Shown here in pieces: positions 32,060 to 43,559 of a stretch of 64,000 bases of DNA. The position numbers were made by a program, and so were the translations under genes. The stretch is from Sarcophilus harrisii. Lineage: Eukaryota > Chordata > Mammalia > Dasyuromorphia > Dasyuridae. Within the stretch, counting starts at the first letter, position 1. Each line of letters starts with the position of its first letter. The notes under the pieces were generated by a model that saw only the letters and a list, made by a program, of their open reading frames with translations, was not told the DNA's origin and ran no database searches. The DNA lies in the NCBI RefSeq assembly GCF_902635505.1, contig NC_045428.1, positions 301,683,107-301,747,106 on the forward strand. Direction: 5' to 3'.

Positions 32060-32750
32060 GAAAATGTTTATGAAATCTTTACTTCATGCAGAACACCATG
32101 ATAGTTGCTTGAAGAGGCACAGAAATTAAATAAAATTCAGGTATTGTTTCCATGGGACTCCCCCATCTAGGGGGTTGTGATACATAATTAATTAGCTATA
32201 TTTCAGAATAATTCATGGTAAGTGCATAAGAGAGATAAACTAACTCCTTTGTGAGGTATAAAGAAAGAAATGAGATTAATGCCTAGGATCATCAGGGTAG
32301 GTTTCATGAAGGAGCTGAGAGTTGAGGATAGCCCACTTCAAAAGGTGGTGATTTGGAGGAGGATATTCCAGATGTGGGATTGGTGTGAGCAGAATATGAG
32401 AATCAGGATAACACGATTCTTCTGTGAGAGTGACTAGTGGTCTAGCTTGATTGGAACATAGTAAGGTTGAGGGAGATGAGTAAAATATATCAGTACCCCG
32501 GTCAGGGGTAGCCAAGAAGAAGACTACAAAGAAGCTGAGTAAGCACTATACCAAGGGACAGAGCTAAAGGCTTGCATCTAAGTCCACCTATAGATTTTAT
32601 GAACAATGATAGTATATAGTGGGGCATGTAAGAAGGAAAACAAATTGATATCAGTGATGATAGAAGTAGTTTGGAAATAACTGAGAAGATGTGGCCATTT
32701 TGGAAGTGTGATTCAGATCCAGATGAGTTAAAGTGTGGGAAGGGCACACT
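32060..32750 (-). mobile_element. L2 LINE, 3' UTR and ORF2 C-terminal region
   Basis: Plus-strand words catgaaggagctgagagttg, gaggatattccagatgtggg, gggacagagctaaaggcttg and cctatagattttatgaacaa fit antisense L2, although divergence is strong. Confidence 0.55.
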
Positions 32751-32759
32751 GCATTGTTG

Positions 32760-33000
32760 GGATACCTAAGAGCCTTCACTGTGATGGGTGTGTGTGTGTA
32801 TGCCTTTCTCAGGATATCAGCTCTTGGGAAGTTGGCTCAACCTCTGTGAGTGTCTTTGTTTCCACTTCTCCTGGGTACCTTGTGTGCTGTTCTTAGATTT
32901 ATAATCCTGCTAGCTCGGTGTCAGCTCTCCATTATTAGACAAGTATAAAATAATAACACCTTTAACTCTTCTGAAACAGCACCCATCTGAGATGCTGTTC
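32760..33000 (+). mobile_element. LTR-like fossil fragment (tentative)
   Basis: The block tgcctttctcaggatatcag..ctcttgggaagttggctca resembles 47230-47290 (tgcctctcccaggatgctga..ctcttgggaaggcagcc). Both continue into similar T-rich sequence. They look like two copies of one old repeat, possibly an LTR. No retroviral coding sequence is attached. Confidence 0.3.
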
Positions 33001-33519
33001 CATTAATTCTGAGGTGGTTTGAGAGGCATAGACATAATAGTTTGCCAGAACTCTAGATCTGATTTCCCTTTCTTTTCTTTCATCGAAAAGCTTTGCATAG
33101 ATTGTTCACTGATTCATTTCATGGCTATATTAGTTACAAAGATAGTAGGATTTGCCCACTCATTGTCACTGTGGTTTCCTCCACAAGAATGTAAGCAGCT
33201 GCATTCTCTTTTGAGTTTGCTCTTACATCACCACCCACATTCAAGAGACAATGAGAACAAGCACTGGTTTTTCCTGGTCTATGTGAATGAGTACTTAAGT
33301 CACAATCTCACCCTTTTAGGATATATCTGATGTGGGTGGCCTTTTTGATAAGGAGCTGCTCTCATTTAGGCAGTTCTGGGGAAAAAAAAGTGTCTGTCCC
33401 CTTTGGGAGATCATAAGTCCTTGAAGTATGAGAAAGAATCCTGCTGTTATGGAGAAAAGATCATGCTCTGAAGTCAGATAGAATTGGCCTTAAGCATTAT
33501 CAGCATCTTTCCTCCCCCA

Positions 33520-33765
33520 GTTAACAATATTTTATTTTTTTAAGAATTTTCAAGATTCTGAGTTCCAAATTTTGTCTCCTTCCTTCTTTTCCCTCCCCAC
33601 CCCAAGACAGCAGGCAATTTGATATAGGTTATACAATTATAAACATTTTAAACATGTTTCCATATTAGTCAAGCTGTGAAAGAAAAATCAGAACAACAAA
33701 AAGCATGAGGGAGAAAAACAACAAAAAAAGTGAAAATTGTATGCTTCATTCTGTCCTCACTCTTT
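33520..33765 (-). mobile_element. Older L1 LINE 3' end, outer element
   Basis: aagattctgagttccaaatt..ttgtctccttccttctttt, gcaggcaatttgatataggt and catattagtcaagctgtgaa are the older L1 3' UTR. It is interrupted at 33766 and resumes at 34335. Confidence 0.75.
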
Positions 33766-34334
33766 TTTTTTTTTTAATAGCTTTTTATTTACTAGTTATA
33801 TGCATGGGTAATTTTACAGCATTAACAATTGCCAAATCTTTTGTTCCAACTTTTCCCCTCTTTCCCCCCATCCCCTCCCCCAGATGGTAGGTTGACCAAT
33901 ACATGTTAAATATGTTAAAGTATAAATTAAATATAAGTATACATGTCCAAACAATTATTTTACTGTACAAAAAGAATTGGCCTTTGAAATAGTGTACAAT
34001 TAGCCTGTGAAGGAAATAAAAAATGCAGGCAGACAAAAATATAGGGATTGGGAATTCTATGTAGTTGTTCATAGTCATCTCCCAGAGTTCTTTCGCTGGG
34101 TGTAGCTGGTTCAATTCATTACTGCTCTATTGGAGCTGATTTGGTCCATCTCATTGCTAAAGATGGCCATGTCCATCAAAACTGATCATCATATAGTATT
34201 GTTGTTGAAGTATATAATGATCTCCTAGTCCTGCTCATTTCACTCAGCATCAGTTCATGTAACTCTCTCCAGGCCTTTCTGAAATCATCCTGCTGGTCAT
34301 TTCTTACAGAACAATAATATTCCATTGTACTCAT
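33766..34334 (-). mobile_element. Younger L1 LINE 3' end nested in an older L1
   Basis: After a 13-nt T-run: aatagctttttatttactag..ttatatgcatgggtaatttt, the same 3' UTR lineage as 20294 and 55795, then antisense ORF2 (cactcagcatcagttcatgt..catcctgctggtcatttctt). The edges ctcactctt and ctcattctt suggest a near-perfect target duplication. The 109-residue minus ORF is 3' UTR. Confidence 0.88.
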
Positions 34335-34500
34335 TCTTTGTAGCTCTTTCTTTGAACATGGATGGCATTTTTCATCATAAGTCTATTGGAATTGTCTTGG
34401 GTCATTGTATTACTGAGAAGAGCTAAGTCTATCATAGTTGAACATTATACAATTTTGCTGTTACTGTGTACACGTATTATTAACATCAGTCATATTCACT
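34335..34500 (-). mobile_element. Older L1 LINE, continuation of 33520
   Basis: tctttgaacatggatggcat..ttttcatcataagtctattg and gaacattatacaattttgct continue the older L1 in the expected order. Confidence 0.7.
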
Positions 34501-34819
34501 GAATGACTGTGTACAAATAACTTTGGACTAAATTTATTATGTTAGGTGTTTTTGAATATATATTTATATATATGCATACATACACTCACACATATATTAT
34601 CAATAATTGGGGAATTCTTCCAAAGTCATATGAATTTCCTTGAGAGGCAGTTGGTTCCTGACCACTGGAGGTGTACAATTGTCAGTGATATTGTAGAAGA
34701 ATGGTATAAGTTGTACTAGATGGCTTCTGAGATGCCTCCTATATCACTGGGACTAATTCTGTCACTCCTCTTGAGGAAAAAACTTCTGTAACATGTTTAA
34801 GGTCAGATTCATTAAAACC

Positions 34820-35080
34820 AAGGAATATATATTTATAATTTATTTCTTCTAGAATAATTTATTATATAAGTTTATTGTTAATATTAAATATATTATCAAC
34901 AATTATAATTACATAATAAAATATGCAATATAATATAACATGATAAAATAAAATATATTATATTAAATTATAAACATAAAATTAATATATTATAAATATA
35001 TAATATAATTTATTATAAGTACATATTTATATGATTATGTATTTGTATGAATATATCATTTTATTATTTAAAATTGCATC
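34820..35080. repeat. AT-rich island
   Basis: About 260 bp of almost only A and T (tataatttatttc, aatatattatcaac and similar). No element is recognised. It directly precedes the YWHAZ retrocopy region. Confidence 0.85.
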
Positions 35081-35240
35081 ATAACGTGTTTGCAAAGAAA
35101 GTGGTCTTCCAGTACAACATAAAGATACAATGTAATCAGAGAGAGCTGTAGTTAACAGACATAATTGGAGAGTTTAAGACATTTTCAAGCGCAGTTTTAA
35201 ATAGTTATCTCTGGTTTGTTATTAATATGCAAAGTTACAG

Positions 35241-35269
35241 GTTTAAATATAAAATTATCAAATGGCAAA
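35241..35269 (+). repeat. 29-bp perfect direct repeat flanking the YWHAZ copy
   Basis: The 29-mer beginning gtttaaatataaaattatc and ending aaatggcaaa recurs exactly at 37362-37390, just after an A-rich stretch (ttaaaaagaaaaagcaa). It may be the target-site duplication of the retrocopy. About 140 bp between it and the 5' UTR are not obviously YWHAZ. Confidence 0.75.
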
Positions 35270-35409
35270 ATGACCTATACATGGGCAAAAGTAGAGGAAC
35301 CTAGTCATAATTGATTGAATGAGTAGCGTCCCTTCCATCTAAGGTTTTACCAAGAGCTGTGGTTCCTAAAATTTTCCAAGTACAAATACCCTTTAAAATA
35401 TTACAATAT

Positions 35410-37345
35410 TGGCCACTGCTGCCACACAGAGACCACTGAATCCCCTGTCCATCCTTCATCTGCTGCCACTCACTCTGGGCACAGATCATTCAATTGTGGA
35501 TAAAAATGAGCTGGTACAGAAGGCCAAACTGAGCAGGATAAGAGATATGATGACACAGCAACCTGCATGAAGTCTGTAACTGAGAAAGGAACTGAATTAT
35601 CCAGTCAGGAGAGGAATCTTCTTTCTGTTGCTTTAAAAAATGTTATAGGGACCCGAAGGTCATCTTGGAGGGTTTTTTCAAGTATTGAGCAAAAGACAGA
35701 AGGTCCTGAGAAAAAACAGCACATGGTCCCAGAATACAGAGAGAAAATTGAAACTGAACTAAGAGAATGATGATATACTGTCTCTCTTAGAAAAGTTCTT
35801 GATTCCTAATATTCCATAAGCAAAAAGCAAAGTTTTCTATTTGAAAATGAAAGGAGACTACTACCGTATAATATGAGATTGCTGCTGGCGATAACAAGAA
35901 AGGAATAGTGGAGCAGTCACAACAAGCTTATCAAGAAGCTTTGGAATCAGCAAAAAGAGAGGCAACCAATGCACTCCTTAAAAAAAGGGTCTGGCCTTGA
36001 ATTTCCGTATTCTGTTATGGGATCCTGAACTCTTCAGAGAAAATCTGTTCTCTTACAAAGTCAACTTTTGATGAAATCCTTGCTGAACTTAATACATTAA
36101 GTGAAGAATCATAAAAAGACAGCACACTAATAATGCAATTACTGAGACAACTTGACATTGTGGACATTGGGCAGCCAAGGAGATGAAGTTAAAGCTGAAG
36201 AAGGGGAGAATTAATCAACCTTCCAACTTTTGTCTGCCTCATTCTAAAATTTACACAGTAGACCATTTGTCATCCCATGATATCCCACAAATAGTTTTTG
36301 TTTACGGTTTATGATAGGTTTATGTTACTTCTATTTGGATTACTATATTTTCCATGGGGTTTTTATGTTTAATATTAGGGAAGTAGAGCCAGTTAACATT
36401 TGGGGAGTTATCTGTTTTCATCTGAGGTGACCAATATGGGGATATGGAATTTTTATACACATTTTACATGTTTGGCATAGTACTTTTGGTACCCTATGAT
36501 TTCACAAGGCCAGTGTTAAAACAGATTCCATGTTTAAGCAAAGAAAATTACCTATATATTAGCCTGTCATGGTAGGAGGATAAAGCGATAATTGGTTTCA
36601 GCCACAGGTGTAATTATTGTGGGTACTTTAGAATTGGAGCACTCATGGCTGTGGTAGAAACAGATGTCCCATAGATATTACATGTCATTCACATGTCATT
36701 CCAGGTGAATCTCTGGAATACACAGTCTTTACATGTGCACTTTTATGATTGCAGTTGCAAAAGTGTTCCTTAAGACAAAGTTTTAACCCAGTCAATTTAC
36801 TCTGTAGAAGGGTGGATGCAATTCACATTACATTATTTGTAAAGTTACCTGAAATTCGCTTTCATTATTTTTGCTACATTCATTTTATTTGTATTTAAAT
36901 GGTTTGGGTGACCTAGGAACAAATGTAAAGATTGTAAAGATGCAGTAAAAATCAATTGCTTGATATTCATAAAGTCACTGTATTTCAAGCACAACAGTAA
37001 AACAAAAACCCCATCTATTTAACTTTTTAAAAGTTTTTTGCTTTTGTGATTTTTTTGATGCATGTCTAATACATATGTGCTGTAAAAATTGTCAACAGGG
37101 AAATAACTTGAGATGATGGATAGCTTTGCTTAATGTCTTATGACATTTTTGTGAACAATCCAAGCATAATTGTTAAGAATGTGTATTAAGTAAATGTAAA
37201 TGGAATAAAAGTTTTATGAATGGACTTTTCAACTACTTTCTCTACAGCTTTTCATACAAATCAGATCTTTGGTTCTGAAACTTCTCTAAAGGAAATGACA
37301 TATTTTGAAGATTTACTTCACACCTGATAGCTGTATAATGGACTT
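35410..37345 (+). pseudogene. YWHAZ (pseudogene): YWHAZ (14-3-3 zeta) processed pseudogene with 3' UTR
   Basis: Intronless copy of 14-3-3 zeta mRNA. CDS-equivalent is about 35496-36214: the start codon is GTG, followed by [11 protein letters not shown]. Then come [39 protein letters not shown] and [12 protein letters not shown], and later NFRIL/KTAFDE-like segments decay, ending near GDEVKAEEGEN-stop. A deletion near 35529 shifts frame early, and further stops and indels follow, so no product is expected. The family length is 245 residues. The 3' UTR is recognisable (ttccaacttttgtctgcctc, agtagaccatttgtcatccc, ggaataaaagttttatgaat). Part of a 5' UTR precedes it (ccatccttcatctgctgcca). Loss of all introns shows origin by LINE-mediated retrotransposition. 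Confidence 0.93.
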
Positions 37346-37390
37346 TAAAAAGAAAAAGCAAGTTTAAATATAAAATTATCAAATGGCAAA

Positions 37391-38760
37391 CGTTCTGTGT
37401 GTTTCATATTGTTCCCAACATTACTCCCTTCTCCATCACCCTGATTTTCAGTTTCTCTTTTAAACAAAGGTGATAGTCTAAAGAAAACCATATGTTCCAC
37501 TTAAAACTATTCCACAGTCCACTTTCCTTGTGATAATAATTATACTATCAATCAAAATCACTTGATTTTAGAAAATACATGATAAATATGTAGTAATTTA
37601 AATGAACTTATATTTTGTTAATCATAACACATAATTTTTAAAATTAAAAAAAATACTAGGTATATATGGTAAATATGTTATTTATCCAACCTACCATAGC
37701 TATGTTTATTTATTTATTATATTGAGTCATGACTGATATTTTGTTAGAGCTAAAAAGTAAATGCTTGGGGTGTATAAAGATTCACAGACTCTTTACAACA
37801 ACTCTATATTCTCCCAGGGGTCTCTGAATTACAGGTTAAGGGCTGCTCTCTCAGAGGAGATGATTGCATTGAAAATCATTCTTGGCAATGGAGGAGGCAG
37901 ATGACTCATGTGATAGGCTGAGGGTTGCAAAGGGCAGGTGGTCCTCAGGGGAGTGGATAGAGCTGTATCTGAGGGAGTATTTGTATTCCCAAAACTGAGG
38001 CAACATGATTCCAGTATTGAAAGGCACCTGAGAAAAAACTGCCTGGTTAGTTCAAAGAGTTACCTTGGATATTTTCTTTAGCCATTCACAATTCCTTTGA
38101 GAAAATGGAAAAGATTTTCTCTGGGTATCAGAATTTTCTGAATTTTTTAGCCCACAGAGGGCTTGATGATTGCTTCTATTGAGAATTTGGTTATTCTACA
38201 TGGACCTCTAATTGGGGACACACCTGCTATACAAGGAAATCTAGTCATTTAATAAGAAAGATAGACTTTACAAATGAAAGCTAGAAAGCATTCATTTGAT
38301 CATACCAGATGCTAGAAAGGGCAGCCATTTTTTTCTTTTTCTTCTTTTTCCCCCCAAAAAAAGAGGTGAGTTACTATGTGAGCTACTGTGAGCTAAATGA
38401 GATCATCACCTATAACCTATTGCGACCTAAATGAGATCATCACCTATAACATTCTACTTATTTTACATATTTTTGTCAGACTTTAGAGAGAGTACAGATC
38501 TATGATAAATTGGACATATGGGAAATATGTAATATTATAAGAATTAAAACTGGAGGATAAATGGAAGACAGTGTTTTAGACATAGTCTTGTCTTTGCTCT
38601 TTGGATAGCTGATTCACTTTCAATCTTTATAGCCTTTGGTTAATAAATATTGACAGATTCAGTCAACATGTTGTAGTGTAATTAGTGAACATTCCGATTC
38701 TTTATCAAGTGAATATTGTTTCATATCCTACATATATGAGAAATATTCATAAGCTTATAT
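37391..38760. other. Unassigned stretch, AT-rich
   Basis: The first 120 bp may still be distal YWHAZ 3' UTR. At 38393-38416 and 38427-38450 the 24-mer ctaaatgagatcatcaccta..taac is repeated exactly with a 34-bp period. A hAT-like end (ggggtctctgaattacaggt) lies near 37818. No gene. Confidence 0.4.
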
Positions 38761-38764
38761 ATGT

Positions 38765-38915
38765 TAGAGATCATCCAGTCCAAATCTCTCATTTTATAGA
38801 TGAGGTAACTAAGTCCCAGAAGGGTTAAGTGGCTTAGCCAAGGTCACACTATTAGTAAATGATAGAATTTGAATTGAGTCCAATGACTACAAATACATCA
38901 TTTTTTCTGCTGTAC
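38765..38915 (+). repeat. MIR-like CORE repeat
   Basis: agagatcatccagtccaaat..ctctcattttatagatgagg..gtggcttagccaaggtcac..gaatttgaattgagtcc is a MIR/CORE-type repeat in order. Confidence 0.75.
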
Positions 38916-38982
38916 TACTCTGTCAGCTCATGCAGTTGCAACAACATGGATTAATTATAACTGGATTTTCATGGTTTATATG

Positions 38983-39508
38983 TGTAATGTCCAGACTAGC
39001 TTTCTGGAGGATCTCTGGATGAGCTCAGGTTTTAGGTGGAGAAGTGATGAAGACAGGAGAGCAAGGATGGAGTCTGGAGTCTGGAGTCTGAGATCGAGCT
39101 TGAGCACACACTCACTCATTCTGTCTCCAGTCCTCTCAGCCCTTAAAAACCTTAGTACAGTAACATCATTATAGCATACTGAACATGTTCCAACTGTAGA
39201 ACCATTACATCATCATATCACACTAAGTACTAAGTGTATGTGAACTAGAGAACCATTATCTCATCAATCACACTGAGTAAACACCCTGCTTTAAGTATCT
39301 TTGCTTTAAGTATACTTTTTCAGAGTTCCAGCCATCTATATCTCCTGCTTTCTTCTGTTTTAGCCACACAGGTGGCCACACCCTCCCTGACTTCTTAGGA
39401 AGGCAGGTGAAAAAAACAAAAAGGAAGTGATCACACCCTCCCTGACTTCTCAGGAAGTGGGAAAATGGGGAATGGGGAAATGGGGAGTCAAACCAAATAT
39501 TGTTAGCA
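38983..39508 (-). mobile_element. LTR of the class II endogenous retrovirus fossil
   Basis: On the plus strand this segment starts tgtaatgtcc and ends tgttagca, giving TG...CA ends in either sense. It contains a tggagtc triplet repeat and two pairs of short internal repeats (e.g. caccctccctgacttct twice), usual in U3. In the minus sense an aggggaaacc purine tract precedes it, fitting the polypurine tract of a 3' LTR. About 526 bp. Boundaries are inferred. Confidence 0.6.
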
Positions 39509-41725
39509 GGTTTCCCCTGGGCTGAAGGGTCTTACTTGAAACAGGTATACATAAATCCATCAGCATGGGAGGTATTATACAAGCACACAGTAATATAACA
39601 CAGTCTAGTAGTGATATAATAAACAATATGAATCAACACAAGGAATTATATGTGTCCATAAGTCCTGGAAGGAGGGTATATAAATAACAATCACACATAC
39701 ACCTCCTTCAGCAGCCAAGAGGTAGTCCAAAACCAATTTACTTTCCATCACTTCACGTGTCAGGGAATCCAATGATTCCTGCAAGTTTTGAAGTCCTGCA
39801 TCAGTCTCACTGACAATTTTTGATGTTCATAAGTCAATTGTTATATTCATAGGGTTAACAGCCATGCTTTTTCAGTGGCACATGTAGTCAGAGATGGAAC
39901 CATCTGAGGTTTCTTGGGTCTTTTCCTTTATTTCAAGGGTCTTCTCCGTCTCTCTCCAATGGACAAGGCAAATATGGTTTGTTGGCACCCATATGATTCC
40001 TTCTCCATCTGTAGAGATACAAGCAAACCCATTAAGTGAGTAGTACAATTATCTGGGATAAGACCTGACAAGATATACACCTTTTATACCAATACACAAA
40101 TTAATGTATGCTGTGAAAACACCCCAAAGTGGCAAATTTTATTGGCCACAGTTCCAAATTTTACAGTTAACCTATCTGGTCTCTTCCATTCACCACTTCC
40201 TGGATCTCTCCACATCACCTGGTGATTATCTAAAGATAGTGGACCTGAACTGGACACTGCTCTTCCAGAGGGTAATAAAACCTGTCTGCCAAAGCCAGTG
40301 CATCTTTATCAAAAATCATGAAATTAATAGTATAAAGAGCTAGATTTAGAAGTTCTCTAGGTTTACCTGTAGCTCCCCCTTTCTTTTGTTTTGGAGGAGC
40401 ATCTTAATGTCTCTGTTTCTCAGAACTCCTTGTCAGACTCCTTGTCTTTTGTCTGTCCTTGAGGATTAAAAGGCATGCCAGTAGTGTGTAAAATGTGATA
40501 CTGTGCACGAAAGTGTGCAAAATGTTTAGAAGTATATGCAGGTCCATTATCTGTTTTTATTGCTTGTGGCACACCCACAATTGCAAAAGCTTGTATAAGG
40601 AATTCAGTGACTACTTGGGCAGTCTCTCTTGCTGTTGGTATTACAAAGTAAATCCTGAAAAGTATCTACTACAACAATGGATAAAAGACAGATGACCAAA
40701 AGATTTATTTTTTTTTAAATGGATTACACCCATTTGTCAAATTTCACTGGGTCTCAAACCACAAGGTTTCTTCCCTGAGGAGTGTAGGAGTATAGAAAGG
40801 AAGGCAAGCTGTACAGGCTTTTACTATGTTCCTAGCTTCTTCTTTTGTTATCCCAAATTGCAAATGTAAAGCTCAAACAGCTTGATGATATTTACAATGA
40901 GATGCTTGGGCTGCTTGAAATAAAGTAACATGGTTAGAAAACTATCTGTCTTTGAATTTCCATAAAAATAGGACCTGGAAGTCCATTATGAGAGTGGACA
41001 TGCAAGATATAAATCTTTCCTGGGAACTTTCTCACTTGCTCTTGAAGTTCCTTAAAGAGCTGATATATATTAGAAGCTACAAATTTTATTTGGGGGCAAT
41101 TCTTTGTACCACACCTACTTAATAAGCTGAATCAGATATTATATTTACATCTCCTGGATAATAAGTAAGAACTAGCATGATTACATACAATTCATTCTGC
41201 TGAGAGGACTGAAAAGGAGTTCTTTATAGTTAAGTCATGAGAGTATACAGCACAAATATTATGTTTGGATGCATCTGTAAAGATAGTTGGTCCTTTTCTT
41301 CAAGAATCCATTGCTAATAGCTGGGTTATCTTTAATGGAGACCCATGTGTAAAATTTGGAGCTGTAGCCAATAAAATTTGCCACTTTCAGATGTTTTCAC
41401 AGCATACATTAATTTGTGTATTGGTATAAAAGGTGTATATCTTGTCAAGTCTTATCCCAGATAATTGTACTAGTCACTTAATGGCCTTTAATAAAATTCT
41501 AGCCACAAGCACTGGGTAAGGAGTAAGGTTTTGGTCCGATTGTGCCGGGAGGTTCACCCACTCAATCATACTGTATCCTTGATGAAGGACTGATGTGGGT
41601 GCTTCTTTTGTAGCAAAAACTGATATTTCCAAGGGTTTTTGAGTAATTCTTTCAACCACATTGGATAAAGCCAGTTCAAATTCTCTCAAAGCCTCTTGAG
41701 CTTCTTTTGTAAGCTAATGTTCCAG
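38983..41725 (-). mobile_element. Endogenous retrovirus fossil, class II (beta-like) pol with type-D-like env TM
   Basis: Partial provirus on the minus strand, from the end of reverse transcriptase to the 3' LTR. Parts in order: RT C-terminus (about 41700-41340), RNase H (about 41340-41000; FTDASKHN, ISDSAY and ILHVHSHNGLPG-type motifs), integrase (about 40930-39920; zinc-finger region with EEARNIVKACTAC, TDNGPAY, GMPFNPQGQ, and a C-terminal IWVPTNH), env TM remnant (about 39850-39690; LVLDYLLAAEGGVCV) and one LTR. The 5' half and first LTR are not present in the window. An internal inverted repeat pair of about 135 bp (40029-40163 and 41350-41484) is visible. The element is broken by many defects and cannot make proteins. 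It is clearly old but younger than the L2/CR1 fossils. Confidence 0.85.
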
Positions 41726-41734
41726 CCCTCTATT

Positions 41735-41885
41735 TGTGTCAGTTTCCTCAACTGTAAAATAAGGATAATAAAAGCACCTACCTCACAGTGCTATCGTGAG
41801 GATCAAATGAGATAATATTTGTAACATATTTTACATAGTACTTATCAGAGAGTGAGAGCTATATAAATACTTATTCTCTTCCCCT
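41735..41885 (+). repeat. MON1/THER1-type SINE 3' part
   Basis: gtgtcagtttcctcaactgt..aaaataaggataataaaagc..acctacctcacagtgctatc..gtgaggatcaaatgagata, then a decayed tail. It bounds the ERV fossil on its truncated side. Confidence 0.75.
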
Positions 41886-41991
41886 TCCTTGACTCCCAGT
41901 TGACTTCAATGGAGAGGAATTACACCTTGATAAACTAGGAGTGGCTAACTATCAAGGATTCCCTAGAGACATGATGGCACCATTTAGAGAG
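41871..41991 (+). repeat. Local duplication, copy A (121 bp)
   Basis: Matches 43392-43512 in the same orientation with only about four differences (for example gaattacaccttgataaact and ccctagagacatgatggcac are identical). Not a repeat family known to me. Confidence 0.9.
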
Positions 41992-42049
41992 AGCTAAACA
42001 TTCTGCCATGGTATTAATGGATCACAGGAATTTAATTTACTTTAAGGCG

Positions 42050-42570
42050 TCTTAGATTTTATAGTGGTCTCATAACCAAATGAATGTTAAGGTCACATTT
42101 TTTTTTTCCCTCTGTGTGACTCATGTGACTGGAATTAAGAATATTTCCAATAATGTCCTATCAGGAAGATTAAAACCCAAGGAAAAGAAGATATGGCTTA
42201 AGCAATTTTTCAACTCTGGGATATGATGAAGAAGCAAGAAGGACTACATTATAATGTTCTCCCAAGATAGTACAAAAAGAGGGAATTGTGTGCTCACCAT
42301 GACACCCTGCAAATCAATCATTCAGGATAAATAAGATTGCATTCAACCTGGCAACACCATTGGTTGTCTCAGTGGACATGGGATGTCTGGAATTAAGTTT
42401 AAGGCTGTGACATTTCAGAACATGAAAAGACTCCCAAGAAAAGCCACAAAGATTAATGAAACTTGGCAGTATCAGTTCAAGTATGATGTTGGCTATGGCT
42501 TAGCTTACTCACAGGGTAATACTTCCATTCCAATGGGAAAAAGAACATTTATCAAGACTATACCAACTGG
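42050..42570 (+). other. Unassigned region with a 65-residue ORF
   Basis: The ORF at 42383-42580 (MSGIKFKAVTFQNMKRLPRK..) has mixed amino-acid use but no known domain. Its end runs into a SINE at 42572. It may be a decayed retrocopy or chance. Confidence 0.25.
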
Positions 42571-42571
42571 A

Positions 42572-42712
42572 GGCGACTAGATGGTACAGTGGATAGAGTG
42601 CAAGACCTGAAGTCTGAAAGACTTGTCTTCATGAGTTTAAATATGACCTCAGACACTTACTAGCTGTATGATCCTGAACAAGTCACTCAACCCTAATTGC
42701 TGGTGGGGTGGG
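42572..42712 (+). repeat. tRNA-derived SINE (WSINE-like short type)
   Basis: ggcgactagatggtacagtg..gatagagtgcaagacctga..atatgacctcagacacttac..tagctgtatgatcctgaac..aagtcactcaaccctaattg. Confidence 0.85.
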
Positions 42713-42819
42713 GTAAGAATATGCCATGGAATACAAGCTTCAAACTATGGATCTTTCCCACAAAAATTATAGTGGGTTTTTTTTTAAAGGTCAATTAAAC
42801 TTACATGTTTCTTAGACAA

Positions 42820-43015
42820 GCCCAGTGGACCCAAGTTCAGATCCCATCCTAGGTATGACCCTGGGCAAATCATTTAATCTTTAATGGACTTAGTTGGGAA
42901 TAGCAATTTCCATAGAACTGAGTTCCACATGATTGTCATGAGAATCAAATGAGATTTTGTATGTAAAACCCTTGGAAAAACTTAAAGTACTATACAAATG
43001 TCAATTTTATTCAAG
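42820..43015 (+). repeat. MON1/THER1-type SINE
   Basis: cccaagttcagatcccatcc..taggtatgaccctgggcaaa..gagaatcaaatgagattttg..aaagtactatacaaatgtc. The head is incomplete. Confidence 0.7.
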
Positions 43016-43391
43016 TTATTTGAGATAAGAGCCCACAATTTACTGCAAAATTCTAGAGAAGGCTTGAAGAGATTAGGAGTTCAGGAATCCTTATTATAGC
43101 CTACTAACCTTAGGATAATGGTTATATAGAGTGCAAACAAGGATATTAAACAGTATTTATGTTTTTATACTGTATGCTTGCTGCAGGATGGAGTCTGGGA
43201 CCTCTTAATGGCAGTTTGTAAAGAATATCATTAAACATTCTATCTTAGGAAGTTCAGGTGGCCTGAAGGTTTTATTTAACAATATTTTAAAAACAAAGTA
43301 ATTTCCTGATATCACTTCTCTTCTATTGAACTCTCTTTTTTTAAACAAAGCCAGCAAAACTAACTGCATTATTTTATTCTCTTTATTTATT

Positions 43392-43512
43392 TTATTCTCT
43401 TCCCCTTCCTTGACTCCCAGTTGACTTCAATAGAGAGGAATTACACCTTGATAAACTGAGAGTGGCTAAACTATCAAGGATTCCCTAGAGACATGATGGC
43501 ACCATTTAGAGA
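43392..43512 (+). repeat. Local duplication, copy B (121 bp)
   Basis: Near-identical to 41871-41991. It is followed without a gap by a 45-bp segment (43513-43557) that is the reverse complement of 44013-44057, so this site joins two locally templated pieces. Confidence 0.9.
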
Positions 43513-43559
43513 GTGTACTCTAATACACTATTGATGGAGCTGTGAATTAGTTCAACTGT

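Noticed and set aside
34820-35080. AT-rich island as a replication origin or matrix attachment site
   Set aside because: Only base composition supports it. No specific motif can be shown.
35301-35489. 62-residue minus ORF upstream of the YWHAZ copy
   Set aside because: Antisense to the 5' part of the retrocopy region. No independent support.
37745-37850. Partner end of a hAT element around the YWHAZ copy (with 35355-35400)
   Set aside because: gctgtggttcc and ttaagggctgc look superficially like hAT ends, but they do not match well and no 8-bp target duplication exists.
38393-38450. Two exact 24-mers with 34-bp spacing as a CRISPR-like array
   Set aside because: Only two units, in a mammalian repeat landscape. 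A simple local tandem duplication.
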